DNA of 64,000 nucleotides. Origin: Terebella lapidaria. Its lineage: Eukaryota; Annelida; Polychaeta; Terebellida; Terebellidae. The position numbers were made by a program, and so were the translations under genes. Shown here one piece after another: positions 1-11,743 of the stretch (the stretch's first letter is position 1; each line of letters starts with the position of its first letter). The notes below the pieces were generated by a model, which was not told the DNA's origin, ran no database searches, and worked only from the letters and a program-made list of their open reading frames with translations. The stretch covers positions 56,006,451-56,070,450 of the forward strand of contig OX424556.1 of NCBI GenBank assembly GCA_949152475.1, in the 5' to 3' direction.

Positions 1-924
1 ATTAACGCCAAGGTCATTGAAAAACAAAAAAAAATAAAAATGGCCATAACTCCACTTTCATTCCACCTGCACTTCCAAAAGTGTTCACGTATTTTACTAT
101 GGCCAATTCTGCATCATTTGATGTATGACCGACAGCAGTTGAATCAAAATTGACGATTTAAACTCCAGGTGAAATACATGGGGGTCAGGAATTTCGGATC
201 CAAAGTTTAACACATTGCTGTGCGGTCGATTCTTGTGTGATTTTGACGAAATTCTCACATAATATGTGCACGGAATGTCCGCATAACCCTTTTGATTTGG
301 AACATCATAGCTCTCAAACTGTTGTCACGGCAACAGAAAATCGTTACTGAAAAGCATAACACGAAAACGATAATAGCATTGCTATATGAAACACTCTGCT
401 TCACATCGCCAGCCACGTTAGTGCTGAGCGTAGAGCGTAGGACTTTGAATCCACAGACCCGGGTTCAATACTATCTCAAAACTATTTTTTTTTCTCCATT
501 AAAAGATCATGTATTCAATTCCAAACAACGAAACAACACATTCGTAGTGTACAAAATCAGCAAATAAATGTAGCACGAGTAATCTTTATCGTTATTATGT
601 CATCATACTTAATTATTTCTCACTATGAATTCCTTAAAGTCATTTAACAGTGTCTCATTGGTTCCATTATGATCGTGTCCTTCATGCATCATAATGCATC
701 TGTGTTAAGTCCATTCTGGCATGATTTGTATTCACCGAGTGTCTCTATTCGTTTTGTTCACTTGTTGTCATTGTAATTTTTCATCTGTAACTTACAAGAT
801 CATGATCATGCTTTCAATTCTGAAGAATGTAGCAGCACAATTTAAAATTATTACAGTATTATGATGCACGGGTTTATAGACCAAAGCTGGTTTATAGACT
901 TCTCTTCAAGTTCATTACTTCATT
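1..924 (+). repeat. Class B monomer, 3' part (cut by window edge)
   Basis: Non-coding repeat. It starts inside the body of a class B monomer: AGGTCA-type motifs, then the ATGGCCAATTCTGCATC submonomer core. It continues through a tRNA-like module (417-478), a T-run and a long AT-rich tail with ATCATGATCATG. The stretch 1 to about 944 recurs almost unchanged 2,518 bp downstream (2519-3462), so the first 3.4 kb is a tandem duplication of a B-A-B arrangement. No open frame here has coding character. Confidence 0.85.
417..478 (+). repeat. tRNA-Gln-like module with T-run
   Basis: The core GGACTTTGAATCCA matches the anticodon arm of animal tRNA-Gln(UUG), loop CTTTGAA, as I recall that tRNA. An A-box-like TTAGTGCTGAGCGTAGAGC lies upstream and a B box GGGTTCAATAC downstream. 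The 3' half of the T-stem and the acceptor stem do not pair, so this is not a working tRNA gene. A run of nine T (485-493) follows the B box at once, as at an RNA polymerase III terminator. It is best read as a tRNA-derived SINE-type module; transcription is inference. Confidence 0.65.
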
Positions 925-1217
925 TTGCCAAGTCCTAGCTCTTTGAGCGATTGCTTCAGTTGTATGTTGCTCAGCGATCAAATATGTGTTCTGTCCGTCT
1001 GTTCGCACGATAGCGGGCGCAATCCTTGTCGGAATGACATGAAATTCTCAATGAAGATGCGCATAAGACTCCTGCACAAGCCTATTGATTTTGAAGGTCA
1101 TAGCTTAAAAACTGTTGTCTTGGCGACTGAAAAACCGTTACATAACTATAACTATGGAGGCTGGAAAACCATAAAGTAACTGTTACATGGAATACACTTC
1201 TTCGCACTGTTGGCAAC

Positions 1218-1278
1218 GTTGGTGCAGTGAATAGAGCGTAAGACTTTGAATCCAAAGACCCGTGTTCAACCCTCCCTC
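1218..1278 (+). repeat. tRNA-Gln-like module, class A first type
   Basis: TTGGTGCAGTGAATAGAGCG resembles a tRNA D-arm and A box. GACTTTGAATCCA is an anticodon-arm remnant, and GTGTTCAACCC is the B box. TTTT follows about 20 bp later. The T-stem is degenerate, so it is a tRNA relic. The same module sits about 293 bp after nearly every class A tag, for example at 15507, 16928, 19224, 20280, 33789 and 37752. Confidence 0.6.
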
Positions 1279-1768
1279 AAAACTCTCTTTTATCTCTAAC
1301 TTAGTTTTTATACAGTCAGTTGTAGTGTTATTTCTAGTTTATAATGCACCTTTTACATTTGGAATAGATTGAAAACTCGCCGAGATATCAAAGTAGAAAG
1401 AGCAGTGGGGTGAATCTGATTCTCAATCCGTTCACACGCCAATAAGCTGTAGAAACGATTACCCCCTGTGGACATGTCCCGTCCTAAATACACACGCTCG
1501 GTTGCATAGCAATACAGTATATCATATATGTATCCAGATGCAGATCTCAAACAACATTTCAGTGGTTTTCTAACTCAGTGATGTACAAGTGATATAACAA
1601 AGCCTAAAACTCTAGTCTAAATACAGTCTGTGTCAAGCGACAGGACCACTTTATATCAGAACTTTTGGGGGTGAGCAACCGGCGCTAGAACCGGCCCCAT
1701 TCCCGGTTTTTAGCAGTAGCTTGCCGTGAAGGACCTGTTACAATACATACACCGCTTCTGCTGTCGGT

Positions 1769-1832
1769 CATGATGGCGCTGTGCATAGAGTGTTCGACTT
1801 TGAATCCACAGACCCTGGTTCAACTCTCTTTC
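1769..1832 (+). repeat. tRNA-Gln-like module, class A second type
   Basis: TGATGGCGCTGTGCATAGAG, then GACTTTGAATCCACAGACC, then the B-box-like GGTTCAACTC, then a long T-run (from about 1840). It stands about 850 bp after the monomer tag. Equivalent modules occur at 16064, 18698, 19783, 22631, 36140, 37225 and elsewhere. The TTCAA B-box core is retained but the flanking stems do not pair well. Confidence 0.6.
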
Positions 1833-2006
1833 AAAACTTGTTTTTTTTTTCTCTCTAACTTACAGGATCATGTCTTTTATAGCATAACTGCACAATTACA
1901 ACTTACTTAAAAGCAACTAGATATTTAAAAAAAAAGAACTATTCAAGTCTCTCAGAACGTTTTTTTAGCTAGTTATAGACCTCTCTTCAAGATCTTTAAC
2001 TTTATT

Positions 2007-3443
2007 TTGCCAAGTCCTAGCTCTCTGAGCGATTGCTTCATTTGTTTGTTAGTTTGTTTGTTTGTTTGTTTGTATGTTTGTCTGTCCGTCTGTTATGACG
2101 ATAGCGGGCGCAATTCTTGTCGCATTTTCATGAAATTTTCACACAATATGCGCAAGCAGCTTCCGCATAAGCCTTTCGTTTCTAAAGGTCAAAGGTCAAA
2201 AATTCATGCCAAGGTCATTGAAAAACAAAAAAATTAAAAATCGTAATAACTCCAGTTATATTATATGTGGACTTTCGAGATTTCTTGCATCGATTACTAT
2301 GGCCAATTCTGCATCTTTTGATGTATGGCCGACAGCTGTTGCATCAAAATTGACGATTTTGACTCCAGGTTAAAAAGACGGGGGTCAGGAGTTTCTGGAT
2401 CAAAAGTTTCAAGCAATGCTGTGCAGTCATTTTTTGTCGGATTCTTATGAAATTTTGACAGCTTATGCACACAATATAACGGCACATTCCTGTTGTTTCT
2501 CAAGGTCAAAGGTCAAGAATTAACGCCAAGGTCATTGAAAAACAAAAAAAAATAAAAATGGCCATAACTCCACTTTCATTCCACCTGCACTTCCAAAAGT
2601 GTTCACGTATTTTACTATGGCCAATTCTGCATCATTTGATGTATGACCGACAGCAGTTGAATCAAAATTGACGATTTAAACTCCAGGTGAAATACATGGG
2701 GGTCAGGAATTTCGGATCCAAAGTTTAACACATTGCTGTGCGGTCGATTCTTGTGTGATTTTGACGAAATTCTCACATAATATGTGCACGGAATGTCCGC
2801 ATAACCCTTTTGATTTGGAACATCATAGCTCTCAAACTGTTGTCACGGCAACAGAAAATCGTTACTGAAAAGCATAACATGAAAACGATAATAGCATTGC
2901 TATATGAAACACTCTGCTTCACATCGCCAGCCACGTTAGTGCTGAGCGTAGAGCGTAGGACTTTGAATCCACAGACCCGGGTTCAATACTATCTCAAAAC
3001 TATTTTTTTTTTCTCCATTAAAAGATCATGTATTCAATTCCAAACAACGAAACAACACATTCGTAGTGTACAAAATCAGCAAATAAATGTAGCACGAGTA
3101 ATCTTTATCGTTATTATGTCATCATACTTAATTATTTCTCACTATGAATTCCTTAAAGTCATTTAACAGTGTCTCATTGGTTCCATTATGATCGTGTCCT
3201 TCATGCATCATAATGCATCTGTGTTAAGTCCATTCTGGCATGATTTGTATTCACCGAGTGTCTCTATTCGTTTTGTTCACTTGTTGTCATTGTAATTTTT
3301 CATCTGTAACTTACAAGATCATGATCATGCTTTCAATTCTGAAGAATGTAGCAGCACAATTTAAAATTATTACAGTATTATGATGCAAGGGTTTATAGAC
3401 CAAAGCTGGCTTATAGACTTCTCTTCAAGTTCATTACTTCATT
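2007..3443 (+). repeat. Class B monomer without the hairpin head
   Basis: After the tag the sequence runs straight into (TTTG)n, TCTG and TCCG instead of the usual TACTTGGCAAAAT hairpin. The body has submonomers with AGGTCAAAGGTCA at 2186-2198 and 2503-2515, then a tRNA-like module at about 2935-2996 and the ATCATGATCATG tail. From 2519 on it repeats the first bases of the window. Confidence 0.8.
2935..2996 (+). repeat. tRNA-Gln-like module, class B type
   Basis: Copy of the module at 417-478, with the same GGACTTTGAATCCA core and GGGTTCAATAC B box, and a T-run directly after. Further class B copies start at about 29106, 41821, 61166 and 63724. Confidence 0.6.
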
Positions 3444-3524
3444 TTGCCAAGTCCTAGCTCTTTGAGCGATTGCTTCATTACTTGGCAAAATAAATTTTGC
3501 CAAGTATGTTGGTCAGTCATCTTG
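3444..3524 (+). repeat. Monomer tag plus class 1 hairpin head
   Basis: The tag is followed by TACTTGGCAAAAT, two A and ATTTTGCCAAGTA, a perfect 13 bp stem, and then ATGTTGGTCAGTC. This head is cut short after CATCTTG, where a second head (the first unit of the 1,271 bp array) begins. That is a nested or abutting arrangement of two heads. Confidence 0.8.
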
Positions 3525-4006
3525 TTACTTGACGAAATGTAAATTTCGTCAAGTATGTTGGTCAGTCGAGTTTGTCTGTCTGTCTGTTTGTTTGTTTGTT
3601 TGTTAGCGCTCTACAGGTCACAATTTTGATCGTAAAGTCCCGAAAATTTGTCAGAAGATGTGCAGTCAGTACTCGACCAAGTGATTAACTTTTATGAGGT
3701 CAAGGTCAAATATTGAGGTCAAGGTCACGCAAAACGATAAAAACACATAAATTGTCATAACTCCAGTTCTATTCGTTATAGAGACTTCAAACCAAGTTCA
3801 TATTGTAGATAAACTCGAGTTCTATCTTTTGTGACCTTGACCTTGGCATTTGACCTTGACCTTGAGAAGTTCGTTATGAGGTGAATGTCAAGGTCAAGTA
3901 CGAAGGTCAGCGCACCATATCGAGTAGTATATTGTTGGAAAGGTCTTGAGCCCCTGATTCCAGTGATATCTCATTTTTGGCGCTGCGACATAAACTGATG
4001 TCACAA

Positions 4007-4014
4007 TGACGTCA
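4007..4014. promoter_or_regulatory. TGACGTCA palindrome (CRE-like), repeated at 5278 and 6549
   Basis: Perfect 8 bp cAMP-response-element-type palindrome in each 1,271 bp unit. A degenerate copy, TGATGTCA, begins exactly 11 bp upstream. Identity to the CREB/ATF consensus is seen directly; binding in this organism is not known. Confidence 0.45.
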
Positions 4015-4128
4015 TAAACGTCAAAAATCCGAAATTTCAAAGTGCCATAACATGGTCAATAGTGTATGGAATCCCTTGAAATTTGATATGCATTTTGACA
4101 GCATTGACCTCTACGAACTGAAGTACAA

Positions 4129-4153
4129 AGGTCAAAGGTCAAGGTCAAGGTCA
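4129..4153 (+). promoter_or_regulatory. Four tandem AGGTCA half-sites (repeated at 5400 and 6671)
   Basis: AGGTCA occurs at 4129, 4136, 4142 and 4148, giving one spacing of 1 bp (DR1) followed by two of 0 bp (DR0). AGGTCA is the nuclear-receptor half-site, and TCAAGGTCA is the extended monomer site used by ERR and FTZ-F1/SF-1 receptors. Inverted pairs of TGACCT lie at 3832-3843 and 3851-3862. The motifs are seen; function is unproven and may be incidental to a repeat family made of such words. Confidence 0.4.
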
Positions 4154-7100
4154 TTGAAATCCCAGAAAAACACGTTTCTTGTAATAACATCCGTTTGAAT
4201 TGTCGTAGGTTCATGGAATTTGAACCATATCATTCAGAAGAGGTATAGCAATCGGACCTATATGTCAATTCCATGATTGACCTCAAACTTTGTCTATAAT
4301 CTGACAAAACTTAATCAGAATCCTATGATAATTCTGGTTTTTACAGATATTTTTTATGTTTTCATGGCTCCAATTTTCACAAATTTACTGAACATTTAAT
4401 TCTAAATCATTTATGCAGTCAGTTGCAGTGTTATTTCTAGTTTATGGTCCACTTTTCACATTTGGAATAAATTGAAAACTCGCCGAGATATCAAAGTAGA
4501 AAGAGAAGTGGGGTGAATCTGATTCTCAATCCGTTCACACACCAATAAGCTGTAGAAACGATTACCCCCTGTGGACATGTCCCCTTCTAAATATACACAC
4601 TCGGTTGAGCAGTAGTACAGTATATCATATATGTATCCAAGTGCACATCTCAAACAACAAAACAATTCTTTTGTTTTCTGACTCAGAGGTGTCAAACTGG
4701 TATAATAAAGCCTAAAACTCATGTCTAAATACAGTCTGGGTCAAGCGACAGGCCACTTTATATCACAACTTTTATTACTTTGATTTTGGCAATTATTACT
4801 TGACGAAATGTAAATTTCGTCAAGTATGTTGGTCAGTCGAGTTTGTCTGTCTGTCTGTTTGTTTGTTTGTTTGTTAGCGCTCTACAGGTCACAATTTTGA
4901 TCGTAAAGTCCCGAAAATTTGTCAGAAGATGTGCAGTCAGTACTCGACCAAGTGATTAACTTTTATGAGGTCAAGGTCAAATATTGAGGTCAAGGTCACG
5001 CAAAACGATAAAAACACATAAATTGTCATAACTCCAGTTCTATTCGTTATAGAGACTTCAAACCAAGTTCATATTGTAGATAAACTCGAGTTCTATCTTT
5101 TGTGACCTTGACCTTGGCATTTGACCTTGACCTTGAGAAGTTCGTTATGAGGTGAATGTCAAGGTCAAGTACGAAGGTCAGCGCACCATATCGAGTAGTA
5201 TATTGTTGGAAAGGTCTTGAGCCCCTGATTCCAGTGATATCTCATTTTTGGCGCTGCGACATAAACTGATGTCACAATGACGTCATAAACGTCAAAAATC
5301 CGAAATTTCAAAGTGCCATAACATGGTCAATAGTGTATGGAATCCCTTGAAATTTGATATGCATTTTGACAGCATTGACCTCTACGAACTGAAGTACAAA
5401 GGTCAAAGGTCAAGGTCAAGGTCATTGAAATCCCAGAAAAACACGTTTCTTGTAATAACATCCGTTTGAATTGTCGTAGGTTCATGGAATTTGAACCATA
5501 TCATTCAGAAGAGGTATAGCAATCGGACCTATATGTCAATTCCATGATTGACCTCAAACTTTGTCTATAATCTGACAAAACTTAATCAGAATCCTATGAT
5601 AATTCTGGTTTTTACAGATATTTTTTATGTTTTCATGGCTCCAATTTTCACAAATTTACTGAACATTTAATTCTAAATCATTTATGCAGTCAGTTGCAGT
5701 GTTATTTCTAGTTTATGGTCCACTTTTCACATTTGGAATAAATTGAAAACTCGCCGAGATATCAAAGTAGAAAGAGAAGTGGGGTGAATCTGATTCTCAA
5801 TCCGTTCACACACCAATAAGCTGTAGAAACGATTACCCCCTGTGGACATGTCCCCTTCTAAATATACACACTCGGTTGAGCAGTAGTACAGTATATCATA
5901 TATGTATCCAAGTGCACATCTCAAACAACAAAACAATTCTTTTGTTTTCTGACTCAGAGGTGTCAAACTGGTATAATAAAGCCTAAAACTCATGTCTAAA
6001 TACAGTCTGGGTCAAGCGACAGGCCACTTTATATCACAACTTTTATTACTTTGATTTTGGCAATTATTACTTGACGAAATGTAAATTTCGTCAAGTATGT
6101 TGGTCAGTCGAGTTTGTCTGTCTGTCTGTTTGTTTGTTTGTTTGTTAGCGCTCTACAGGTCACAATTTTGATCGTAAAGTCCCGAAAATTTGTCAGAAGA
6201 TGTGCAGTCAGTACTCGACCAAGTGATTAACTTTTATGAGGTCAAGGTCAAATATTGAGGTCAAGGTCACGCAAAACGATAAAAACACATAAATTGTCAT
6301 AACTCCAGTTCTATTCGTTATAGAGACTTCAAACCAAGTTCATATTGTAGATAAACTCGAGTTCTATCTTTTGTGACCTTGACCTTGGCATTTGACCTTG
6401 ACCTTGAGAAGTTCGTTATGAGGTGAATGTCAAGGTCAAGTACGAAGGTCAGCGCACCATATCGAGTAGTATATTGTTGGAAAGGTCTTGAGCCCCTGAT
6501 TCCAGTGATATCTCATTTTTGGCGCTGCGACATAAACTGATGTCACAATGACGTCATAAACGTCAAAAATCCGAAATTTCAAAGTGCCATAACATGGTCA
6601 ATAGTGTATGGAATCCCTTGAAATTTGATATGCATTTTGACAGCATTGACCTCTACGAACTGAAGTACAAAGGTCAAAGGTCAAGGTCAAGGTCATTGAA
6701 ATCCCAGAAAAACACGTTTCTTGTAATAACATCCGTTTGAATTGTCGTAGGTTCATGGAATTTGAACCATATCATTCAGAAGAGGTATAGCAATCGGACC
6801 TATATGTCAATTCCATGATTGACCTCAAACTTTGTCTATAATCTGACAAAACTTAATCAGAATCCTATGATAATTCTGGTTTTTACAGATATTTTTTATG
6901 TTTTCATGGCTCCAATTTTCACAAATTTACTGAACATTTAATTCTAAATCATTTATGCAGTCAGTTGCAGTGTTATTTCTAGTTTATGGTCCACTTTTCA
7001 CATTTGGAATAAATTGAAAACTCGCCGAGATATCAAAGTAGAAAGAGAAGTGGGGTGAATCTGATTCTCAATCCGTTCACACACCAATAAGCTGTAGAAA

Positions 7101-7336
7101 CGATTACCCCCTGTGGACATGTCCCCTTCTAAATATACACACTCGGTTGAGCAGTAGTACAGTATATCATATATGTATCCAAGTGCACATCTCAAACAAC
7201 AAAACAATTCTTTTGTTTTCTGACTCAGAGGTGTCAAACTGGTATAATAAAGCCTAAAACTCATGTCTAAATACAGTCTGGGTCAAGCGACAGGCCACTT
7301 TATATCACAACTTTTATTACTTTGATTTTGGCAATT

Positions 7337-7520
7337 ATTACTTGACGAAATGTAAATTTCGTCAAGTATGTTGGTCAGTCGAGTTTGTCTGTCTGTCTGT
7401 TTGTTTGTTACTTGACGAAATGTAAATTTCGTCAAGTATGTTGGTCAGTTGAGTATGTTTGTCTGTTTGTTACTTGGCGAAATCGCTAAAGCGATTTTGC
7501 CAAGTATGTTGGTCACTTGA
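7337..7520 (+). repeat. Three nested hairpin heads
   Basis: Three heads follow one another. Arms are 7339-7351/7356-7368 (GACG type), 7409-7421/7426-7438 (GACG type) and 7471-7487/7490-7506 (TACTTGGCGAAATCGCT, one G-T wobble). Each is followed by CAAGTATGTTGGTCA and a short TTTG/TCTG tract in which the next head begins after TTTGT. This looks like repeated insertion of one head just inside another. Confidence 0.8.
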
Positions 7521-7744
7521 GTGGGTTTGTATGTTTGTTTGTTGGTTTGTTTGCACTCTACAGTCCACAGTCTTCATGCACTTTTTACGAAATCCATAGA
7601 GCATCCTCAAGATCGGAATTCTAGGTCAATGAACTTTTTTCGTGATCCTACATCATTTAGTTTCTGCATAATTAACAAAGTTATTGATTTCGTTCATTCA
7701 AACCCATGTTAACCGAAAACCAAGCTGTAACTTGGTAAATATGT
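7521..7744 (+). repeat. TTTG tract and body remnant before satellite D
   Basis: A short (TTTG)n tract leads into GCACTCTACAG, a motif that also follows the TTTG tract at 11815 and 23615, then about 150 bp of AT-rich sequence without motifs I recognise. It then joins the 267 bp satellite. No gene is visible. Confidence 0.6.
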
Positions 7745-10700
7745 ATCGTAGAGTGAAAAGGACCCCATTTTCGAACTTTGGGCTATAGAGAAGATGATGT
7801 GATGATGGAAACGATGTAATTAGACCAAAGTAGGTCACTGTGACCTAATTTCGGGTCAAAAAATGAACTTTGACCTACTTTTCCAAAAGTGATACCAAGA
7901 CCCTGAGATATGCAAATCTGCAGGAATTTCTGAAATCGGACAATTCTTTGATGAGTTATGGCCTAATTAAGGTGCTAATTGCAGCAACATTCTGTATCTC
8001 GCTTAATATTGGTCGTAGAGCAAAAAGGACCACATTTTTGCACTTTGGGCTATAGAGAAGATGATGTGATGATGGAAACGATGTAATTAGGCCAAAATAG
8101 GTCACTGTGACCTAATTTCGGGTCAAAAAATGAACTTTGACCTACTTTTCCAAAAGTGATGCCAAGACCCCGAGACATTCAAATCTGCAAGAATTTCTGA
8201 AATCGGACAGTTCTTTGATGAGTTATGGCCTAATTAAGGTGCTAATTGCAGCACAAATCTGTATCTCGCTTAATATCGGTCGTAGAGCAAAAAGGACCTC
8301 ATTTTTGGACTTTGGGCTATAAAAAAGATGATGTGATGATGGAAACGATGTAATTAGGTCAAAATAGGTCACTGTGACCTAATTTCGGGTCAAAAAATGA
8401 ACTTTGACCTACTTTTCCAAAAGCGATGCCAAGACCCTGAGATATGCAAATCTGCAGGAATTTCTGAAATCGGACAGTTCTTTGATGAGTTATGGCCTAA
8501 TTAAGGTGCTAATTGCAGCAACATTCTGTATCTCGCTTAATATTGGTCGTAGAGCAAAAAGGACCTCATTTTTGCACTTTGGGCTATAGAGAAGATGATG
8601 TGATGATGGAAACGATGTAATTAGGCCAAAATAGGTCGGTGTGACCTAATTTCGGGTAAAAAAATGAACTTTGACCTACTTTTCCAAAAGTGATGCCAAG
8701 ACCCTGAGACATTCAAATCTGCAAGAATTTCTGAAATCGGACAGTTCTTTGATGAGTTATGGCCTAATTAAGGTGCTAATTGCAGCACAAATCTGTATCT
8801 CGCTTAATATTGGTCGTAGAGCAAAAAGGACCTCATTTTTGGACTTTGGGCTATAAAGAAGATGATGTGATGATGGAAACGATGTAATTAGGTCAAAATA
8901 GGTCACTGTGACCTAATTTCGGGTCAAAAAATGAACTTTGACCTACTTTTCCAGAAGTGTTGCCAAGACCCTGAGACATTCAAATCTGCAAGAATTTCTG
9001 AAATCGGACAGTTCTTTGATGAGTTATGGCTTAATTAAGGTGCTAATTGCAGCACAAATCTGAATCTCCCTTAATATTGGTCGTAGAGAAAAAAGGACCT
9101 CATTTTTGGACTTTGGGCTATAAAGAAGATGATGTGATGATGGAAACGATGTAATTAGGTCAAAATAGGTCACTGTGACCTAATTTCGGGTAAAAAAATG
9201 AACTTTGGGCTACTTTTCCAAAAGTGATGCCAAGACCCTGAGACATGCAAATCTGCAAGAATTTCTGAAATCGGACAGTTCTTTGATGAGTTATGGCCTA
9301 ATTAAGGTGCTAATTGCAGCACAAATCTGTATCTCACTTAATATTGGTCGTAGAGCAAAAAGGACCTCATTTTTGGACTTTGGGCTATAAAGAAGATGAT
9401 GTGATGATGGAAACGATGTAATGAGGCCAAAATAGGTCACTGTGACCTAATTTCGGGTTAAAAAATGAACTTTGGCCTATTTTTCTAAAAGTGATGCCAA
9501 GACCTTGAGACATGCAAATCTGCAAGAGTTTTTGAAATCGGACAGTTCTTTGATGAGCTATGGTCTGATTAAGGTGCTAATTGCAGCACAAATCTGTATC
9601 TTGCTTAATATTGGTCGTATAGCAAGAAGGACCTCATTTTTGGACTTTGGGCTATAAAGAAGATCATGTGATGATGGAAACGATGTAATTAGGCCAAAAT
9701 AGGTCACTGTGACCTAATTTCAAGTAAAAAAATGAACTTTGGCCTACTTTTCCAAAAGTGATGCCAAGACCCTGAGACATGCAAATCTGCAAGAATTTCT
9801 GAAATCGGACTGTTCTTTGATGAGTTATGGCCTAATTAAGGTGCTAATTGCAGCAAAAATCTGTATCTCCCTTAATATTGGTCGTAGAGCAAAAAGGACC
9901 TCATTTTTGGACTTTGGGCTATAAAGAAGATGATGTGATGATGGAAAAGATGTAATTAGGCCAAAATAGGTCACTTTGACCTAACTTCGGGTGAAAAAAT
10001 GAACTTTGGCCTACTTTTCCAAAAGTGATGCCAAAACCCTAAGACATGCAAATCTGCAAGAATTTCTGAAATCGGACAGTTCTTTGATGAGTTATGGCCT
10101 AATTAAGGTGCTAATTGCAGCACAAATCTGTATCTCCCTTAATATTGGTCGTAGAGCAAAAAGGACCTCATTTTTGGACTTTGGGCTATAAAGAAGATGA
10201 TGTGATCATGGAAACGATGTGATTAGGCCAAAATAGGTCCCTGTGACCTAATTTCGGGTTAAAGAATGAACTTTGGCCTACTTTTCTAAAAGTGATGCCA
10301 CGACCCTGAGACATGCAAATCTGCAAGAATTTCTGAAATCGGACAGTTCTTTGATGAGTTATGGCCTAATTAAGGTGCTAATTGCAGCACAAATTCTGTA
10401 TATTGCTTAATATTGGTCGTAGAGCAAAAAGGACCTCATTTTTGGACTTTGGGCTATAAAGAAGATGATGTGATGATGGAAACGATGTAATTAGGCCAAA
10501 ATAGGTCACTGTGACCTAATTTCGGGTGGAAAAATGAACTTTGGCTTACTTTTCTAAAAGTGATGCCAAAACCCTGAGACATGCAAATCTGCAAGAATTT
10601 CTGAAATCGGACAGTTCTTTGATGAGTTATGGCCTAATTAAGGCGCTAATTACAGCACGAATCTGTATCTCGCTTAATATTGGTCTTACAGCAAAATGGA

Positions 10701-11743
10701 CCTCATTTTTGGACTTTGGGCTATAAAGAAGATGATGTGATGATGGAAAGGATGTAATTAGGCCAAAATAGATCACTGTGACCTAATTTCGGGTGAAAAA
10801 ATGAACTTTGGCCTAATTTTCCAAAAGTGATGCTCAATAATGGTCGTAGAGCGAAAAGGACCTCAGTTTCGGACTTTGGGCCATGAAGAAGATGATGTGA
10901 TGATGAAGTCGATGTAATTAGGTCAAAATAGGTCACTGTGACCCAATTTCGGGTCAAAAAATGAACTTGGGCCTACTTTTCCAAAAGTAATGCCAAGGCC
11001 CTAGGACATGCAAATCTGCAAGAATTTCTGAAATCGGACAGTTCTTTGATGAGTTATGGCCTAATTAAGGCGCTAATTGCAGTACAAATCTGTATCTCCC
11101 TTAATATTGGTCGTAGAGCAAAAAGGACCTCATTTTTGGACTTTGGGCTATAAAGAAGATGATGTGATGATGGAAACTATGTAATTAGGTCAAAATAGGT
11201 CACTGTGACCTAATTTCGGGTCAAAAAATGAACTTTGGCCTACTTCTCCAAAAGTGATGCCAAGACCCTGAGACATGCAAATCTGCAAGAATTTCTGAAA
11301 TCGGACAGTTATTTGATGAGTTATGGCCTAATTAATGTGGGATTAATGTGCAGGACAATTCTGTACCTCACATAATATTGGTCACATCGCAAAAAGGACC
11401 TCACTTTCGGACTCTGGGCTATAAAGAAGATGATGTGATGATGAAATCAATGTAATTAGGCCAAAATAGGTCACTATGGCCTTATTCCATGTCAAAATAT
11501 GAACTTTGGCCTACTTTTCCAAAAGTGTTGTCAAAATCATAGGGCACGCGAATTTGCAAGAATTTATGAAATGGCCAATTCTTTTTTGAGTTATAGCCTA
11601 ATTAAGATGCTGATTACAGCACAAATCTATATCTTGCCTATTATTGGTCGTAGAGCAAAAATGAACTCATTTTTGTACTTTGGGCTATGAGGAAGATGGT
11701 GTGATGATGTAACTGACGTAATTGGGACAAAATAGGTCATAAC
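7745..11743 (+). repeat. Satellite D, 267 bp period, about 15 units
   Basis: Tandem monomers with constant landmarks: ACTTTGGGCTATA, GATGATGTGATGATGG, TAGGTCACTGTGACCTA, AATGAACTTTGACCTAC and TTTTCCAAAAGTGATGCC. Spacing is 267 bp, with one shortened unit of 160 bp (10770 to 10930) and increasing divergence after 11.3 kb. The period is divisible by three, so a 61-codon open frame recurs in most units, but each ends in a stop, and the changes I compared alter the amino acids freely. I do not call it a gene. The first four units alternate between two variants. Confidence 0.92.
7832..7846. promoter_or_regulatory. AGGTCACTGTGACCT, estrogen-response-element-like palindrome, once per satellite D unit
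   Basis: AGGTCA, three bases, TGACCT: a perfect inverted repeat with spacer 3, the textbook ERE form. Intact copies start at 7832, 8099, 8366, 8900, 9167, 9434, 9701, 9968 (spacer CTT), about 10503 and 11197. Changed copies are at 8633, 10235, 10770, 10930 and 11467. Whether any receptor binds is unknown. Confidence 0.5.

Larger units (their letters stand above)
925..2006 (+). repeat. Class A monomer (1,082 bp)
   Basis: Begins with the common tag TTGCCAAGTCCTAGCTC. It then reads through a GTCCGTCTGTTCGCACGATAGCGG-type segment, a first tRNA-like module (about 1218-1278), a central part shared with the 1,271 bp array, an ACCGG-rich inverted repeat near 1680-1715, a second tRNA-like module (about 1769-1832), a T-run and an AT-rich tail. 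Homologous monomers occur more than 15 times in the window. Short open frames on either strand recur only because the DNA recurs. Confidence 0.85.
3525..7336 (+). repeat. Tandem array C, three units of 1,271 bp
   Basis: Three head-to-tail units starting at 3525, 4796 and 6067, with no difference noticed by eye. Each has the hairpin TACTTGACGAAAT/ATTTCGTCAAGTA, a TCTG/TTTG tract, many direct and inverted AGGTCA motifs, one TGACGTCA palindrome, and a distal part of about 350 bp that is recognisably the centre of class A (GAAAACTCGCCGAGATATC onward). The unit is therefore a chimera of a C-type head and an A-type tail. No gene is present. The long minus-strand frame in each unit lies in the A-type part. 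Confidence 0.9.

Noticed and set aside
417-478. Functional tRNA-Gln gene
   Set aside because: Anticodon arm and B box are recognisable, but the T-stem 3' half and the acceptor stem do not pair.
3585-3604. TTTG/TCTG tracts as simple microsatellites
   Set aside because: They always follow a hairpin head and are part of the element, not independent repeats.
7870-10726. A 61-codon frame in most satellite D units (period divisible by three)
   Set aside because: Each unit ends in a stop, several units lack the frame, and substitutions do not favour silent positions. The period of 267 is probably coincidental.
7832-11743. CRISPR-like array
   Set aside because: The 267 bp units are contiguous satellite monomers without unique spacers, in eukaryotic-looking DNA.
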